Source: JAHBNG01 sp039028975
GTDB taxonomy: Bacteria > Chloroflexota > Anaerolineae > Caldilineales > Caldilineaceae
Direction: 5' to 3'
DNA length: 64,000 nucleotides
Assembly (NCBI GenBank): GCA_039028975.1
Contig: JBCCHB010000001.1
Coordinates: forward strand, 1 to 64,000
The translations under genes were made by a program, and so were the position numbers. Positions 50,595 to 59,300 of this stretch are shown piece by piece. Positions within the stretch are counted from its first letter, which is position 1. Every line of letters starts with the position of its first letter. A model generated the notes under the pieces. It worked only from the letters and a program-made list of their open reading frames with translations, was not told where the DNA came from and did no database searches.

Positions 50595-51449
50595 TTATTT
50601 GATAGGTGCAATCGGCGCTTGCAGTTCCGTCACACATTCTTCCTCAATTGTAGCTTCTGCATGGACTGGTCCCGATAGGTGGACCTCGCGCAAGGGGCCT
50701 ATTGGGACATGTTCATGCACCCCGATCCAGCCGATGAGGGCCAAGATGGCGGGCGTTACGTCGCGCAGCGGGCCTTCGTAGATCAGCCCGGCCATCAATT
50801 CATGGCCCGGTACTTCGCGAAAGCAGACCGTCTCTTGCAGGGGCTCGTTTGCTACATATTTGGGGTGTACAGCCACGGCCATTTCCACATCCAGGTCTGT
50901 CTCCCTGTACTCGGATGCGTGATAGAGGGTCACTTCGGGCTGAAGAGGGCGAATACGCGTCTTTTTCAATATCCCATAAAGCTGGTCGTACAGTACGTCA
51001 CAGTAGTAACCCACCTCATGGGCATGGGCCACGGTTGTCCGAATCGACGCCACCGAATAGGCCGCCACCGACTTGACTACAATTTCATAGGGTGAGGGTT
51101 CGCCCTCCTGTTCAATCTGTTCCAGCCGGGCTTCGATGTGGCGCAGACGGGATGTGCGCTCGGCAATCTCCTGCTTCACCTCGGACTGCTTCAGGGCCAG
51201 CATCCCGCGTAGCTGCTCAACCGACGGTTCATCGGTTGCTTGTAACAATTCCCCAATCTCTTGCAAGCCAAAGCCTAAGTCACGCAGCGCGATGATGCGA
51301 TGCAGCCGCGACAACTGATCGATGGTGTAATAGCGATAGCCTGTCCAGTCGTCAGTTCGGCTGGGTGTCAACAACCCCAGTTTGTCGTAGTGGCGCAACA
51401 TGCGCGTCGAGACTTGGCCTAGTTGTGAAAATTCTCCAATTTTGAACAT
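50595..51449 (-). CDS. MerR family regulator with GyrI-like effector domain
   Basis: This 284-residue BmrR-like regulator has an N-terminal MerR helix-turn-helix (FKIGEFSQLGQVSTRMLRHY, LGLLTPSRTDDWTGYRYYTI), a dimerisation coiled coil (~75-120, KQEIAERTSRLRHIEARLEQ) and a C-terminal GyrI-like ligand domain. Residues such as YEIVVKSVAAYSVASIRTTV and LREVHLSGPVHAEA fit the multidrug-binding type. Targets normally are adjacent genes; the decayed quinone reductase gene overlaps its 5' end by 31 nt in the same direction, and the membrane protein beyond is the next candidate. Confidence 0.88.
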   Translation of the reverse strand: MFKIGEFSQLGQVSTRMLRHYDKLGLLTPSRTDDWTGYRYYTIDQLSRLHRIIALRDLGFGLQEIGELLQATDEPSVEQLRGMLALKQSEVKQEIAERTSRLRHIEARLEQIEQEGEPSPYEIVVKSVAAYSVASIRTTVAHAHEVGYYCDVLYDQLYGILKKTRIRPLQPEVTLYHASEYRETDLDVEMAVAVHPKYVANEPLQETVCFREVPGHELMAGLIYEGPLRDVTPAILALIGWIGVHEHVPIGPLREVHLSGPVHAEATIEEECVTELQAPIAPIK

Positions 51450-52331
51450 AGCATTTGCTCATCCATTGTGAGTACAGTTTTGCCTTTTACCGCGCCTTGC
51501 TCAATGAGTTCATGGGCATGCGCTGCCTCAACCAGTGGCATTCGTTTATCGATAACGGGCTTGACTTTGCCTTGAGATAGGAGACCAAATAACTCGGTCA
51601 GGTCGTTGTAAAAGCAAGCTGTATGCCCCCTACGCAGAGGCGCGATGGAATAGAACTTCAATGACCGAGATCGGGAGAAAAAGCTCCGTGCATATAGCTA
51701 TACCATCATCTGTCATGCTGCGGATGCGTTCAGCAAAATTTTCTGTTTTGTAATCAATCGGGGTTGCGCCTAAGCTAGCAATGAGATCTTGCTTGGCGGT
51801 AGAGCCTGTTCCAAACATTTCCAGATCCAGAAGCTGGCCCAGCTGCAGCAATACCGTACCAACCGCTCCACTCGCGCCGTTGACCAGAATCCGCTGCCCC
51901 TTTTGAATCTCCGCCAGCCGGTGCAGCATCTGATAGGCTGTGATATAGGACAAGATCATGCTCACCGCTTCGGCTGGGGCTAGCTCCTCTGGCACGGGAA
52001 CCAGACGGTCTTCATGCAGGCAGATATATTCGGAATAGGCACCAATGACGGTGAGTTCCGCCACTTTCTGACCAACCTCGAACTTGGTCACGTCCTTGCC
52101 CAGTTTATCGACAATACCCACCAAATCATAGCCGAGCGAATAGGGAAACTTCTCACCTCTCGTGGCAGGATAGATACCTTTGCAGATAAGTGCGTCGGTA
52201 AAGGCCGCACTCGCTGTCAGCAGCCTGATGCAGATCTCACCAGGCTGAGGTTCTGGCAGGGATGCTTCCTCCACCACCTTCAATACTTCAGGACCGCCAA
52301 ATTATGTGATTATGACTCGCTTGCAGCTCAT
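51419..52331 (-). pseudogene. Zinc-type alcohol dehydrogenase/quinone oxidoreductase, decayed
   Basis: From ATG 52331 the frame gives MSCKRVIIT, then TAA (52302-52304), then FGGPEVLKVVEEASLPEPQP. The family sequence ITQFGGPEVLKVVEEA shows a CAA-to-TAA nonsense change. The cofactor domain (ILVNGASGAVGTVLLQLGQL) follows, and reading fails after MTDDGIAICTELFL. The C-terminal part (KFYSIAPLRRGHTACFYNDL, LLSQGKVKPVIDKRMPLVEA, HELIEQGAVKGKTVLT) resumes in another frame at about 51661. Roughly 70 family residues are missing between them, so there is also a deletion. The gene is non-functional unless decoded abnormally. Confidence 0.85.
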
Positions 52332-52351
52332 GATAGTTTTCTGCACTGTTG

Positions 52352-53302
52352 TTACAAACCAAACAAAAATGCCACGGTAACAGCATCGGCAAATGCATGG
52401 AACGATAAGACATGATAGGCAAACATGTGTAACCAGCTATTACCAGTCCGCACTGTAAGTATGGCTTTAATGAGGCCCGGGCCAATGTTATGGACAATGG
52501 CATAGAGGAGAGCATAAAAGGCGTGACCACCGCTCTCAAACACGATCCCAGCATCAGATGCACTAAAAAGGGCATAGGCAAAGGCCACATAAATGGTCGT
52601 CGTGATTGTTGAGTTCGTCAGGCGCATGAGACGGGGGGTAAAAATCGCCTGTACCATAATCACAACAGGAACCCCTGCACCCAATGTATAGAGTATAAAC
52701 GCCAGTGGTACAGAAGTCACCATTTGGCCGGGTGTTAAGGTTAAAAAATCGGTGAATTGTAGAGCTAAGATAAGGTCAACACCGCCAATGACCAGGATGA
52801 GCCAGATGTCCTTAACCCAATTGTTGCCCGCCAATCCCAGATCCACATTGGACGAACCTCGCCAGCGGAAAAATAGATAAGGGATCGCACCATAGATCAC
52901 AAAATTTATAATCGCCCATGTCATGAGCCGAGTGCCACTAAAGTCAATGCCTGGCTCAAATACGTCCGGGGGATGGTAGGTGATGCCCAACGCAGCCAAG
53001 CCGAAGATGGCAACCACGCCATAGACGATGAGGCCGATCACCTCTACAAGGGCCGTACGATGTTCTGGTGAGCGAGCTACAAAATCAATTGGGGGTCGAT
53101 TGCGCGTCATCAAATAGACAATTGCCAACAATATGAGGGATAAAGGCATTTGGGCATATTCGTTGGCGAGGTTTGCCGAGACCTCAGCAGTGAGTGCTGG
53201 GATCTGGGGTGCACCGAATCCGTAGATGATTAAGCCTGCAACTGCAATCAATAGCGTAAATTGTGCGCTGCGGTCGCGGGCTAGGTTTGTTAAGGCGGAC
53301 AT
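52352..53302 (-). CDS. Polytopic membrane protein of unknown family
   Basis: This 316-residue protein has about eight hydrophobic helices (e.g. AQFTLLIAVAGLIIYGFGAP, TALVEVIGLIVYGVVAIFGL, IWLILVIGGVDLILALQF). It lacks the EExxxR signature of CPBP proteases although the general profile is similar; near the C-terminus are several His (AIVHNIGPGL, HMFAYHVLSFHAF). I do not recognise a family. AGGAG precedes the ATG at 53302. It is the first gene upstream of the decayed oxidoreductase and the MerR gene on the same strand; the drug-binding type of the regulator hints at stress or transport, but that is speculation. Confidence 0.7.
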   Translation of the reverse strand: MSALTNLARDRSAQFTLLIAVAGLIIYGFGAPQIPALTAEVSANLANEYAQMPLSLILLAIVYLMTRNRPPIDFVARSPEHRTALVEVIGLIVYGVVAIFGLAALGITYHPPDVFEPGIDFSGTRLMTWAIINFVIYGAIPYLFFRWRGSSNVDLGLAGNNWVKDIWLILVIGGVDLILALQFTDFLTLTPGQMVTSVPLAFILYTLGAGVPVVIMVQAIFTPRLMRLTNSTITTTIYVAFAYALFSASDAGIVFESGGHAFYALLYAIVHNIGPGLIKAILTVRTGNSWLHMFAYHVLSFHAFADAVTVAFLFGL

Positions 53303-53665
53303 AAGTTTCTCCTATCAATCAATACAGTTTGTTTATTCTGTTTAATGATTGCAGGATACACCTTGACACAATGTTAAAGTCAAGCCTCAATATTCAACCG
53401 AAGTTCGAGTTGAAGATTCCAGGTATGAGACTCATTGAGATCTAAATTGTCGGTATCAGCCAAACGGCCGTCTTACTCCATTTTTTCTTGGATAATTTCG
53501 CAGCTGAGGCTCTTCACTGAAGCGCTTGTCAACTCTTATAGTCATTTTGCACACTTTTCAGCGCCTCCAACTTTAGCCATTGCTCTTATTCTCTCGGCTT
53601 TGTAAAATCCAAATGGAGATGATAGTAAAGAGATTTGGCCCCAGGAACATGGCAAACGGTTGTAG

Positions 53666-55081
53666 AAAACCCATCAAATTTGGGTTGAGCAGCCTGGCGC
53701 GATCAAAGGGCGCAAGCACTGGTTCGAAGCACGCCAGGACGAAGAAGCGCGTCTCGGCTATACCGAACAACCCGACTGCGTTATTATCGGCGGCGGCCAG
53801 GGCGGGATCGCGTTGGGTGCCAGATTGAAACGGCTCGGGGTCCCTACGCTGATCATCGACCAACACGAGCGGCCGGGGGATTCCTGGCGCAAGCGCTACA
53901 AATCCCTCTACCTCCACGATCCGGTCTGGTATGACCACATGCCCTATCTCCCCTTTCCAGATCACTGGCCAGTCTTTGCATCCAAGGATCAGATGGGCGA
54001 CTGGCTGGAGATGTATACCAAGGTCATGGAGTTGAATTACTGGTCTTCGACGCTCTGCCACCATGCCGAATATGACGACGCATCTCAGGAATGGACTGTA
54101 ACGGTGGAACGGGAAGGAGAGCAAGTAGTATTAAAGCCCAAGCAATTTGTGCTGGCTACCGGCGGCGCATTGAGCAGCCCGCGCATACCCCAGATTCCTG
54201 GAGCAGACATCTTCACCGGTACGCTATACCATTCAAGTCGCTTTACCAGCGGAGAAGAGTGGTCGGGCAAACAGTGTGTCGTGTTGGGGTCCAACACCTC
54301 GGCCCACGATATCTGCGCAGATCTGTGGGAGCATGGCGCGGATGTGACCATGATCCAGCGCTCTTCTACCACCGTAATCAAGTCAGAGTCGCTAATGGAA
54401 CTTGCCATCGGCCAACTCTATTCGGAAGAGGCACTCGCGGCTGGGATCACAACTGAACGTGCGGACCTGCTTGATGCAGCCACACCATACGCATTGCAGC
54501 ATATTGGCGGGCAGACACTTACCTGCAAGATTAGGGAGCGCGATGCTGATTTCTATGAGCGGTTGACCGCGGCAGGCTTCAAGCTGGACTTCGGCGAAGA
54601 CGAGTCGGGGCTGGGCATGAAGGCTGTCCGCAACGGCGGTGGCTTCTACATAGACGTTGGGGCATCGGAACTGATCATTGCCGGCGAGATAAAATTACGC
54701 AGCGGTGTCGGCATTGAGCACATTCGGGAAGAGAGGGTCGTGCTGACCGACGGCAGCGAGTTGCCCGCCGATCTGATTATCTATGCTACTGGCTACGACG
54801 CGGCAAACCAAGGGATCGCCAAGCTAATCTCCCAGGAAACCGCTGACAAGGTAGGCAAGGTGTGGGGACTCGGCTCGGATACTTACAATGATCCAGGTCC
54901 TTGGGAAGGCGAACTTCGTAACATGTGGAAGCCAACGCAGCAGTCTGGCTTATGGATTCACGGTGGGAACCTGGCTTGGTCGCGCCAGAATTCGCTCTAC
55001 CTGGGGCTACAGATCAAGGCGCGTATGGAGGGTCTTCCTACGCCCATCTATCGATTGGCTCCTGTTCATCATTCATGCTGA
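53666..55081 (+). pseudogene. Flavin-containing monooxygenase, 5'-truncated
   Basis: This is a class B-type flavin monooxygenase: CVIIGGGQGGIALGARLKRL (FAD Rossmann), then RPGDSWRKRYKSLYLHDPVW and YLPFPDHWPVFASKDQMGDW. A second Rossmann is in KQCVVLGSNTSAHDICADLW, and LIIYATGYDAANQGI closes the fold. The frame is open back to a TAG at 53663-53665 and carries the family pre-Rossmann segment (RKHWFEARQDEEARLGYTEQ), but no ATG or good start lies before the FAD motif. The N-terminal extension of about 150 residues typical for this branch is missing. Facing it on the minus strand (53573-53690) is the C-terminal end of an apparent membrane protein (FLQPFAMFLGPNLFTIISIW). Both look cut at one junction. 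Expression from an upstream non-ATG start cannot be excluded. Confidence 0.78.
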
Positions 55082-55221
55082 ATATGCTAGCATCCGCTTG
55101 TCTCGGTTAGTCACGTCGCTATATCGAAATCAAGTGGGCTGCTCTAGTTTCGCGCTCAGGAGGCAAAAGGTTGACACATATCCCAAGATAGCATACGATG
55201 ACTGCCAACAATAGAACTGAT

Positions 55222-55342
55222 TGTTTGAGGTGTGCTGCCGCCCGGATGCCCAGCACACAATGGGGAAAGCTCGGTGAGAGTCCGACACTGTCCCGCAACG
55301 GTAATCCATTCGATGGAAAGTCCGAATACCCGCCTCAGATAA
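55222..55342 (+). promoter_or_regulatory. Cobalamin riboswitch
   Basis: The RNA shows the conserved cobalamin riboswitch elements in order: GGGAAAGCTCGGTGAGAGTC, CACTGTCCCGCAACGGTAAT and the B12 box AGTCCGAATACCCGCC. The closing P1 helix is TGAGG (near 55225) with CCTCA (near 55334), and a hairpin TGTGCTG/CAGCACA lies near the 5' end. It is 280 nt upstream of btuF and presumably turns the importer off when cobalamin is abundant. Confidence 0.93.
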
Positions 55343-55434
55343 ACGCACTAAATACCTTTCGTGGAGAAAAGGCAGCGTAGAACGCTCCGACTTGCTGCTC
55401 ACCTCTGGTGGGCTTTTTGTTGAGGCAACAGCCA

Positions 55435-55463
55435 GCTGCTTTCGCACGAAAGCGGCTTTTTTT
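55435..55463 (+). terminator. Riboswitch expression-platform terminator
   Basis: GCTGCTTTC and GAAAGCGGC form a stem with a short loop, followed by seven T. It lies between the riboswitch and the btuF start and is a fitting ligand-controlled terminator. A further hairpin-like stretch (CACCTCTGGTGGGCTTTTT) just before could contribute. Confidence 0.8.
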
Positions 55464-55621
55464 ATGCGATTGTCAGTCAACTTTATATACATGGTCGTGG
55501 TAATGGGCAAAGTGACAGGTATCTTATAGATACTGGTTTGAGCCTGAATATCTGTCTTTTATAAGCATCATCACTTACCGGATTACCACTATATATGTAA
55601 ATCACTCAACGCGAGGAAGAA

Positions 55622-56890
55622 ATGAAAAACCTAACCCTATTTTTGCTCTGCATACTACTGCTGACTGGATGCAGCATAGCAGAACCAGCAGTGCCTATAG
55701 CTGACGAAGCTGCACCAGCCGACGATTCGGTGACTGCCGCCGAACCCGCGGGGGAAGTAGCAGAAGGATCCATGACTGCCTCGGAAGCCAATTTCACAAA
55801 TGGCTGTGTAGAGAATTACGACGAATCGGTTGACTATTTTCCAGAGAAGCTGACCGTGACCGAGGCGCAAGGCTTTACGGTTGAGTATCATAACAGCTAC
55901 AAAGTTGTCACCGTGTTAACGCCGTTTAGCGGTGCCGAGGCGCCTGCCCGTTATGTGTTGGTACAGTGTGGCACACCTGCGCCAGAAGGCATGGATGACG
56001 CAACCATAGTCGAGGTACCGATCAAGAGCATTGTATCCATGTCTACCACCTATCTACCCGCCCTTGAAATGATTGATCGGGTGGATGCGCTCGTTGCGGT
56101 TGATACTGGCTTGTATGCGTCTAGCCCTGCAGTATCGTCACGCATTGAGGCTGGCGAAGTGGCCGAGATCGGCAGTGGCACAGAGGTTAATGTAGAAAAG
56201 GCAATTGAGCTAGAGCCAGATGTGATTATGACAGGTGCTTCTGGTCTGCCAGAATATGATGTTCACCCCAAGCTGCAAGAGGCCGGTTTGACCGTTGTGC
56301 TCAATGCCGATTATCTCGACGCTACGCCACTAGGGCGCGCTGAATGGGTCGATTTTGTCGCAACGTTTTTTAATGAAGAGGCGGCGGCGGAAGCCCAGTA
56401 TGGGGAGATGGCAGTCAATTATGCAGAGTTGACGGCGCTGGTTGCGGATATAGAACCGCGGCCAACGGTCTTTGCCAACACGCCATTTGACGGCACGTGG
56501 TACATGCCAGGCGGCGAGGGATACATGGCGCAGCTGCTTACCGATGCCGGTGCTGACTATCTATGGGCAGATACAGAAGGCACAAATACCCTCTTCCTGG
56601 ACTTTGAAACGGTCTTTGATACCGCAGCAGAAGCAGATGTATGGATTCACATCGGAATCTTTGGCTCGCTCGACGATTTGCTAGCAGCCGATGAGCGCTA
56701 TGCAGAATTTGCAGCCTTCCAATCAGGCTTCGTTTTCAATAACGATTTGCGCACCAATGTAAACGGCGGCAACGATTACTATGAGAGTGGCGCGGTCGCG
56801 CCTGATCTGGTGTTAGCTGATATGATCAAAATCTTCCATCCAGAGGTACTGCCCGACCATGAGTTTGTCTATCATCAGGTTGTAGAGTAA
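55622..56890 (+). CDS. btuF: Cobalamin-type ABC transporter, substrate-binding lipoprotein
   Basis: This 422-residue periplasmic-binding protein of the FecB/BtuF fold has the lipoprotein signal KNLTLFLLCILLLTGC and a long Ala/Glu/Pro linker. The domain shows VEVPIKSIVSMSTTYLPALE, VAVDTGLYASSP, VEKAIELEPDVIMTG and the inter-lobe helix region after FFNEEAAAEAQYGE. GAGGAAG precedes the ATG. The ligand is inferred from the riboswitch upstream; a corrinoid or siderophore/heme would all be family-consistent. It is the first gene of the btuF-btuC-btuD unit. Confidence 0.88.
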   Translation: MKNLTLFLLCILLLTGCSIAEPAVPIADEAAPADDSVTAAEPAGEVAEGSMTASEANFTNGCVENYDESVDYFPEKLTVTEAQGFTVEYHNSYKVVTVLTPFSGAEAPARYVLVQCGTPAPEGMDDATIVEVPIKSIVSMSTTYLPALEMIDRVDALVAVDTGLYASSPAVSSRIEAGEVAEIGSGTEVNVEKAIELEPDVIMTGASGLPEYDVHPKLQEAGLTVVLNADYLDATPLGRAEWVDFVATFFNEEAAAEAQYGEMAVNYAELTALVADIEPRPTVFANTPFDGTWYMPGGEGYMAQLLTDAGADYLWADTEGTNTLFLDFETVFDTAAEADVWIHIGIFGSLDDLLAADERYAEFAAFQSGFVFNNDLRTNVNGGNDYYESGAVAPDLVLADMIKIFHPEVLPDHEFVYHQVVE

Positions 56891-56911
56891 ACCGATTGTA
56901 GAGTAAACCGA
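56880..56911. repeat. 16-bp tandem duplication at the btuF stop
   Basis: TTGTAGAGTAAACCGA occurs twice in direct tandem (56880-56895 and 56896-56911). The first copy contains the btuF stop codon TAA. It leaves the reading frame unaffected and lengthens the intergenic gap. Confidence 0.85.
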
Positions 56912-56922
56912 ACTGTTAAGAG

Positions 56923-57996
56923 ATGATGAGCAACCGATCATCCACATCACCGCCAAAGCTGGGGATTCAGCCGGGCTATCTACTTGCACTCTGTGGGTTA
57001 TTGGTAATGTGCTTTGGCCTCAGCCTTGCGCTTGGTTCTGTTCGCATTCCGCCGGGCGATATTGTGACCATCCTGCTGGGTGGAGAGCCAACAAAAGCAA
57101 CTTGGGGCATCATCGTACTCAAATTTCGGCTGCCTAAAGCGATTACGGCAACAATGGCGGGGGCTGCCCTGGCCGTCAGCGGGCTGCAGATGCAAACGTT
57201 GTTCCGTAACCCGCTGGCTGGCCCTTTTGTGCTTGGGATCAGCTCTGGTGCGAGCCTTGGCGTGGCGCTTGTTGTCCTGTCAGTTGGCACAGCTGCTACG
57301 GGGCTAATCGCCTCACTGGGCGCGTTTGGTAACTTCGGGTTGATCCTCGCCGCCAGCATCGGAAGCGGCTTTGTTCTGCTTGTTGTGACGCTCGTCGCTC
57401 ATCACGTCAACAACATGACGCTGCTCATCTTGGGTCTGCTCTTTGGCTACGCAACGACTGCCGTGGTCAGTATTCTGCTCTTTTTTGCCATTTCTGAGCG
57501 GATTCAAGCCTACATCGCTTGGACCTTCGGCAGCTTTAGCGGCGTCACATGGAGCCAGCTTCAGGTACTTGCACCGACGATTGTGAGTGGGTTGCTGATC
57601 GCGTGGCTATCAGCCAAACCGCTCAATGCCTTGCTGCTGGGCGAGGCGTACGCACGGTCATTGGGGCTGACGGTGCAGCAGGCGCGCTTCTGGATTCTGA
57701 CCAGCGCTTCCATCCTTGCCGGTGCGATCACCGCGTTTTGCGGACCAATTGCCTTTATCGGCGTTGCCGTGCCACATCTATGCCGAAGCTTGTTCAACAC
57801 GTCCGACCATCGCCTGCTTGTGCCAAGCACCATCGTCATGGGTAGCATCGTTGCCCTGATTGCTGACCTCGTCGCCCAGTTGCCGGGTAGCGACACAGTG
57901 CTGCCGCTCAGCGCGGTGACATCGTTGATCGGCGCGCCTGTCGTTGCATGGGTAATTATTCGCCGCCGTAATCTTCGTTCCGCGATGGAAGGTTGA
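56923..57996 (+). CDS. btuC: Cobalamin-type ABC transporter permease (FecCD family)
   Basis: This 357-residue permease of the BtuC/FhuB/FecCD family contains LGSVRIPPGDIVTILLGGEP, LKFRLPKAITATMAGAALAV, SGLQMQTLFRNPLAGPFVLG and ISSGASLGVALVVLSVG. Later come ISERIQAYIAWTFGSFSGVT and FCGPIAFIGVAVPHLCRSLF, the diagnostic ATPase-contact region. About ten hydrophobic helices are present. The dimer forms the channel. It lies 32 nt after btuF and its stop is 1 nt before the ATPase start, indicating coupled translation. Confidence 0.92.
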   Translation: MMSNRSSTSPPKLGIQPGYLLALCGLLVMCFGLSLALGSVRIPPGDIVTILLGGEPTKATWGIIVLKFRLPKAITATMAGAALAVSGLQMQTLFRNPLAGPFVLGISSGASLGVALVVLSVGTAATGLIASLGAFGNFGLILAASIGSGFVLLVVTLVAHHVNNMTLLILGLLFGYATTAVVSILLFFAISERIQAYIAWTFGSFSGVTWSQLQVLAPTIVSGLLIAWLSAKPLNALLLGEAYARSLGLTVQQARFWILTSASILAGAITAFCGPIAFIGVAVPHLCRSLFNTSDHRLLVPSTIVMGSIVALIADLVAQLPGSDTVLPLSAVTSLIGAPVVAWVIIRRRNLRSAMEG

Positions 57997-57997
57997 C

Positions 57998-59008
57998 ATG
58001 ATCTTAGAAACCCATAATCTCTCAATCGGCTATCGCCGCCGTCGCCACGAGACGGTCATTGCGACCGGGCTAGATCTAACGCTGCAGGCCGGTGAGTTGG
58101 TCTGTCTGTTGGGGCCGAACGGGGCGGGTAAATCGACGTTGATGCGTACGTTGGCTGGGATGCAACCGCCGCTGGCCGGGCAGGTAAGGCTCGATGGAGA
58201 GGACATTGGCACGCTACGACCGCAGGTAGTGGCGAAGAAGCTGAGCGTCGTGCTGACTGAGCAAGTTCATGCCGGATTGCTGTCGGCGTATGCGTTGATT
58301 GCGCTGGGGCGCTATCCTCATACCGATTGGCGCGGAACACTGTCGGCCGCCGATGAAGTGATCGTGCAAGATGCAATTGACGCGGTTGGTGTGGTTCCGC
58401 TGGCCGCGCGCCCCGTAAGCCAGTTGAGCGATGGGGAAAGGCAAAAGGTGATGATTGCGCGGGCGCTCGCCCAGCAACCAAAGCTGATGCTGCTCGATGA
58501 GCCGACCGCCTTTCTCGACCTGCCGCGCCGGGTCGAAATCATGCAAATTCTGCGCCGCTTGGCGTACAGTCGTCAGCGGGCGATTTTGCTCTCAACCCAT
58601 GATCTTGATCTGGCATTGCGTAGTGCGGACACGCTCTGGCTACTGTCAGAAGGCAAGCTGTACATCGGCGCGCCAGAGGATTTGGTGTTGAGTGGTCTGT
58701 TCGCAGAGGCGTTTGCCAGTGAAGGCGTGACGTTCGATATCCATAGCGGTGCGTTTGAGGTACAGCAGGCAAGCAGTGGCGGAATTGATTTGATTGGAGA
58801 TGGGATTCGGGCACATTGGACGGCACGGGCATTGCAGCGCATCGGGTATGAGGTGCATAGTGGCCGAAATGGTCATTTATATACCGTCACGTGCATGAAC
58901 GACCATTGGTATCTGCAACGTCAACAGGCTTCCACATCGGATGATGCGTCCACGAGACATGATTCGCTAAGCTCGCTCCTCGACACATTGCGCGATTATG
59001 CTCCCTAG
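57998..59008 (+). CDS. btuD: Cobalamin-type ABC transporter ATP-binding protein
   Basis: This 336-residue ATPase of the FecE/BtuD type shows Walker A (LLGPNGAGKSTLMRTLAG), the Q-loop region (VVLTEQVHAGLLSAYALIAL, RYPHTDW), the signature LSDGERQKVMIARALAQQ, Walker B (LMLLDEPTAFLDLPRR) and the switch His (LLSTHDLDLAL). A C-terminal extension of about 80 residues (from FEVQQASSGGIDLIGDGIRA) is longer than in BtuD and has no clear family; similar tails occur in related heme and siderophore ATPases. It powers the BtuC channel. No terminator is visible in the 292 bp that follow, and that gap holds no gene I can support. Confidence 0.91.
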   Translation: MILETHNLSIGYRRRRHETVIATGLDLTLQAGELVCLLGPNGAGKSTLMRTLAGMQPPLAGQVRLDGEDIGTLRPQVVAKKLSVVLTEQVHAGLLSAYALIALGRYPHTDWRGTLSAADEVIVQDAIDAVGVVPLAARPVSQLSDGERQKVMIARALAQQPKLMLLDEPTAFLDLPRRVEIMQILRRLAYSRQRAILLSTHDLDLALRSADTLWLLSEGKLYIGAPEDLVLSGLFAEAFASEGVTFDIHSGAFEVQQASSGGIDLIGDGIRAHWTARALQRIGYEVHSGRNGHLYTVTCMNDHWYLQRQQASTSDDASTRHDSLSSLLDTLRDYAP

Positions 59009-59300
59009 AAGAGAGGCTTGAGTCTTTGGCGTCGTGACCGCTCTCATACAGATCGCAGCATGAGTCTGCGGCCATGTCTTATAGTAGGTATTTTCGCGCT
59101 ATGTCCACAAAACTTCGCCAGCTTCCGGATGAATAAGCAACACGGGCGGGGTCTCGACAGCGAGGAGTTGCGCCGAGTAATCTTCAGATTCAGCTATGTT
59201 GCGACCAAACTGTTGCGTGAAGTGCGGCCTGTATAGTCCAACAAAATGGACTGCTGGCTGTCATCGCTATAGATGTTAACTTTTACTTTCTTAATCCCAC

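Noticed and set aside
53573..54124. 183-codon minus-strand frame opposite the monooxygenase
   Set aside because: Most of it is antisense shadow; only the last ~35 codons (53573-53690) look like a real membrane-protein remnant and are noted with the monooxygenase.
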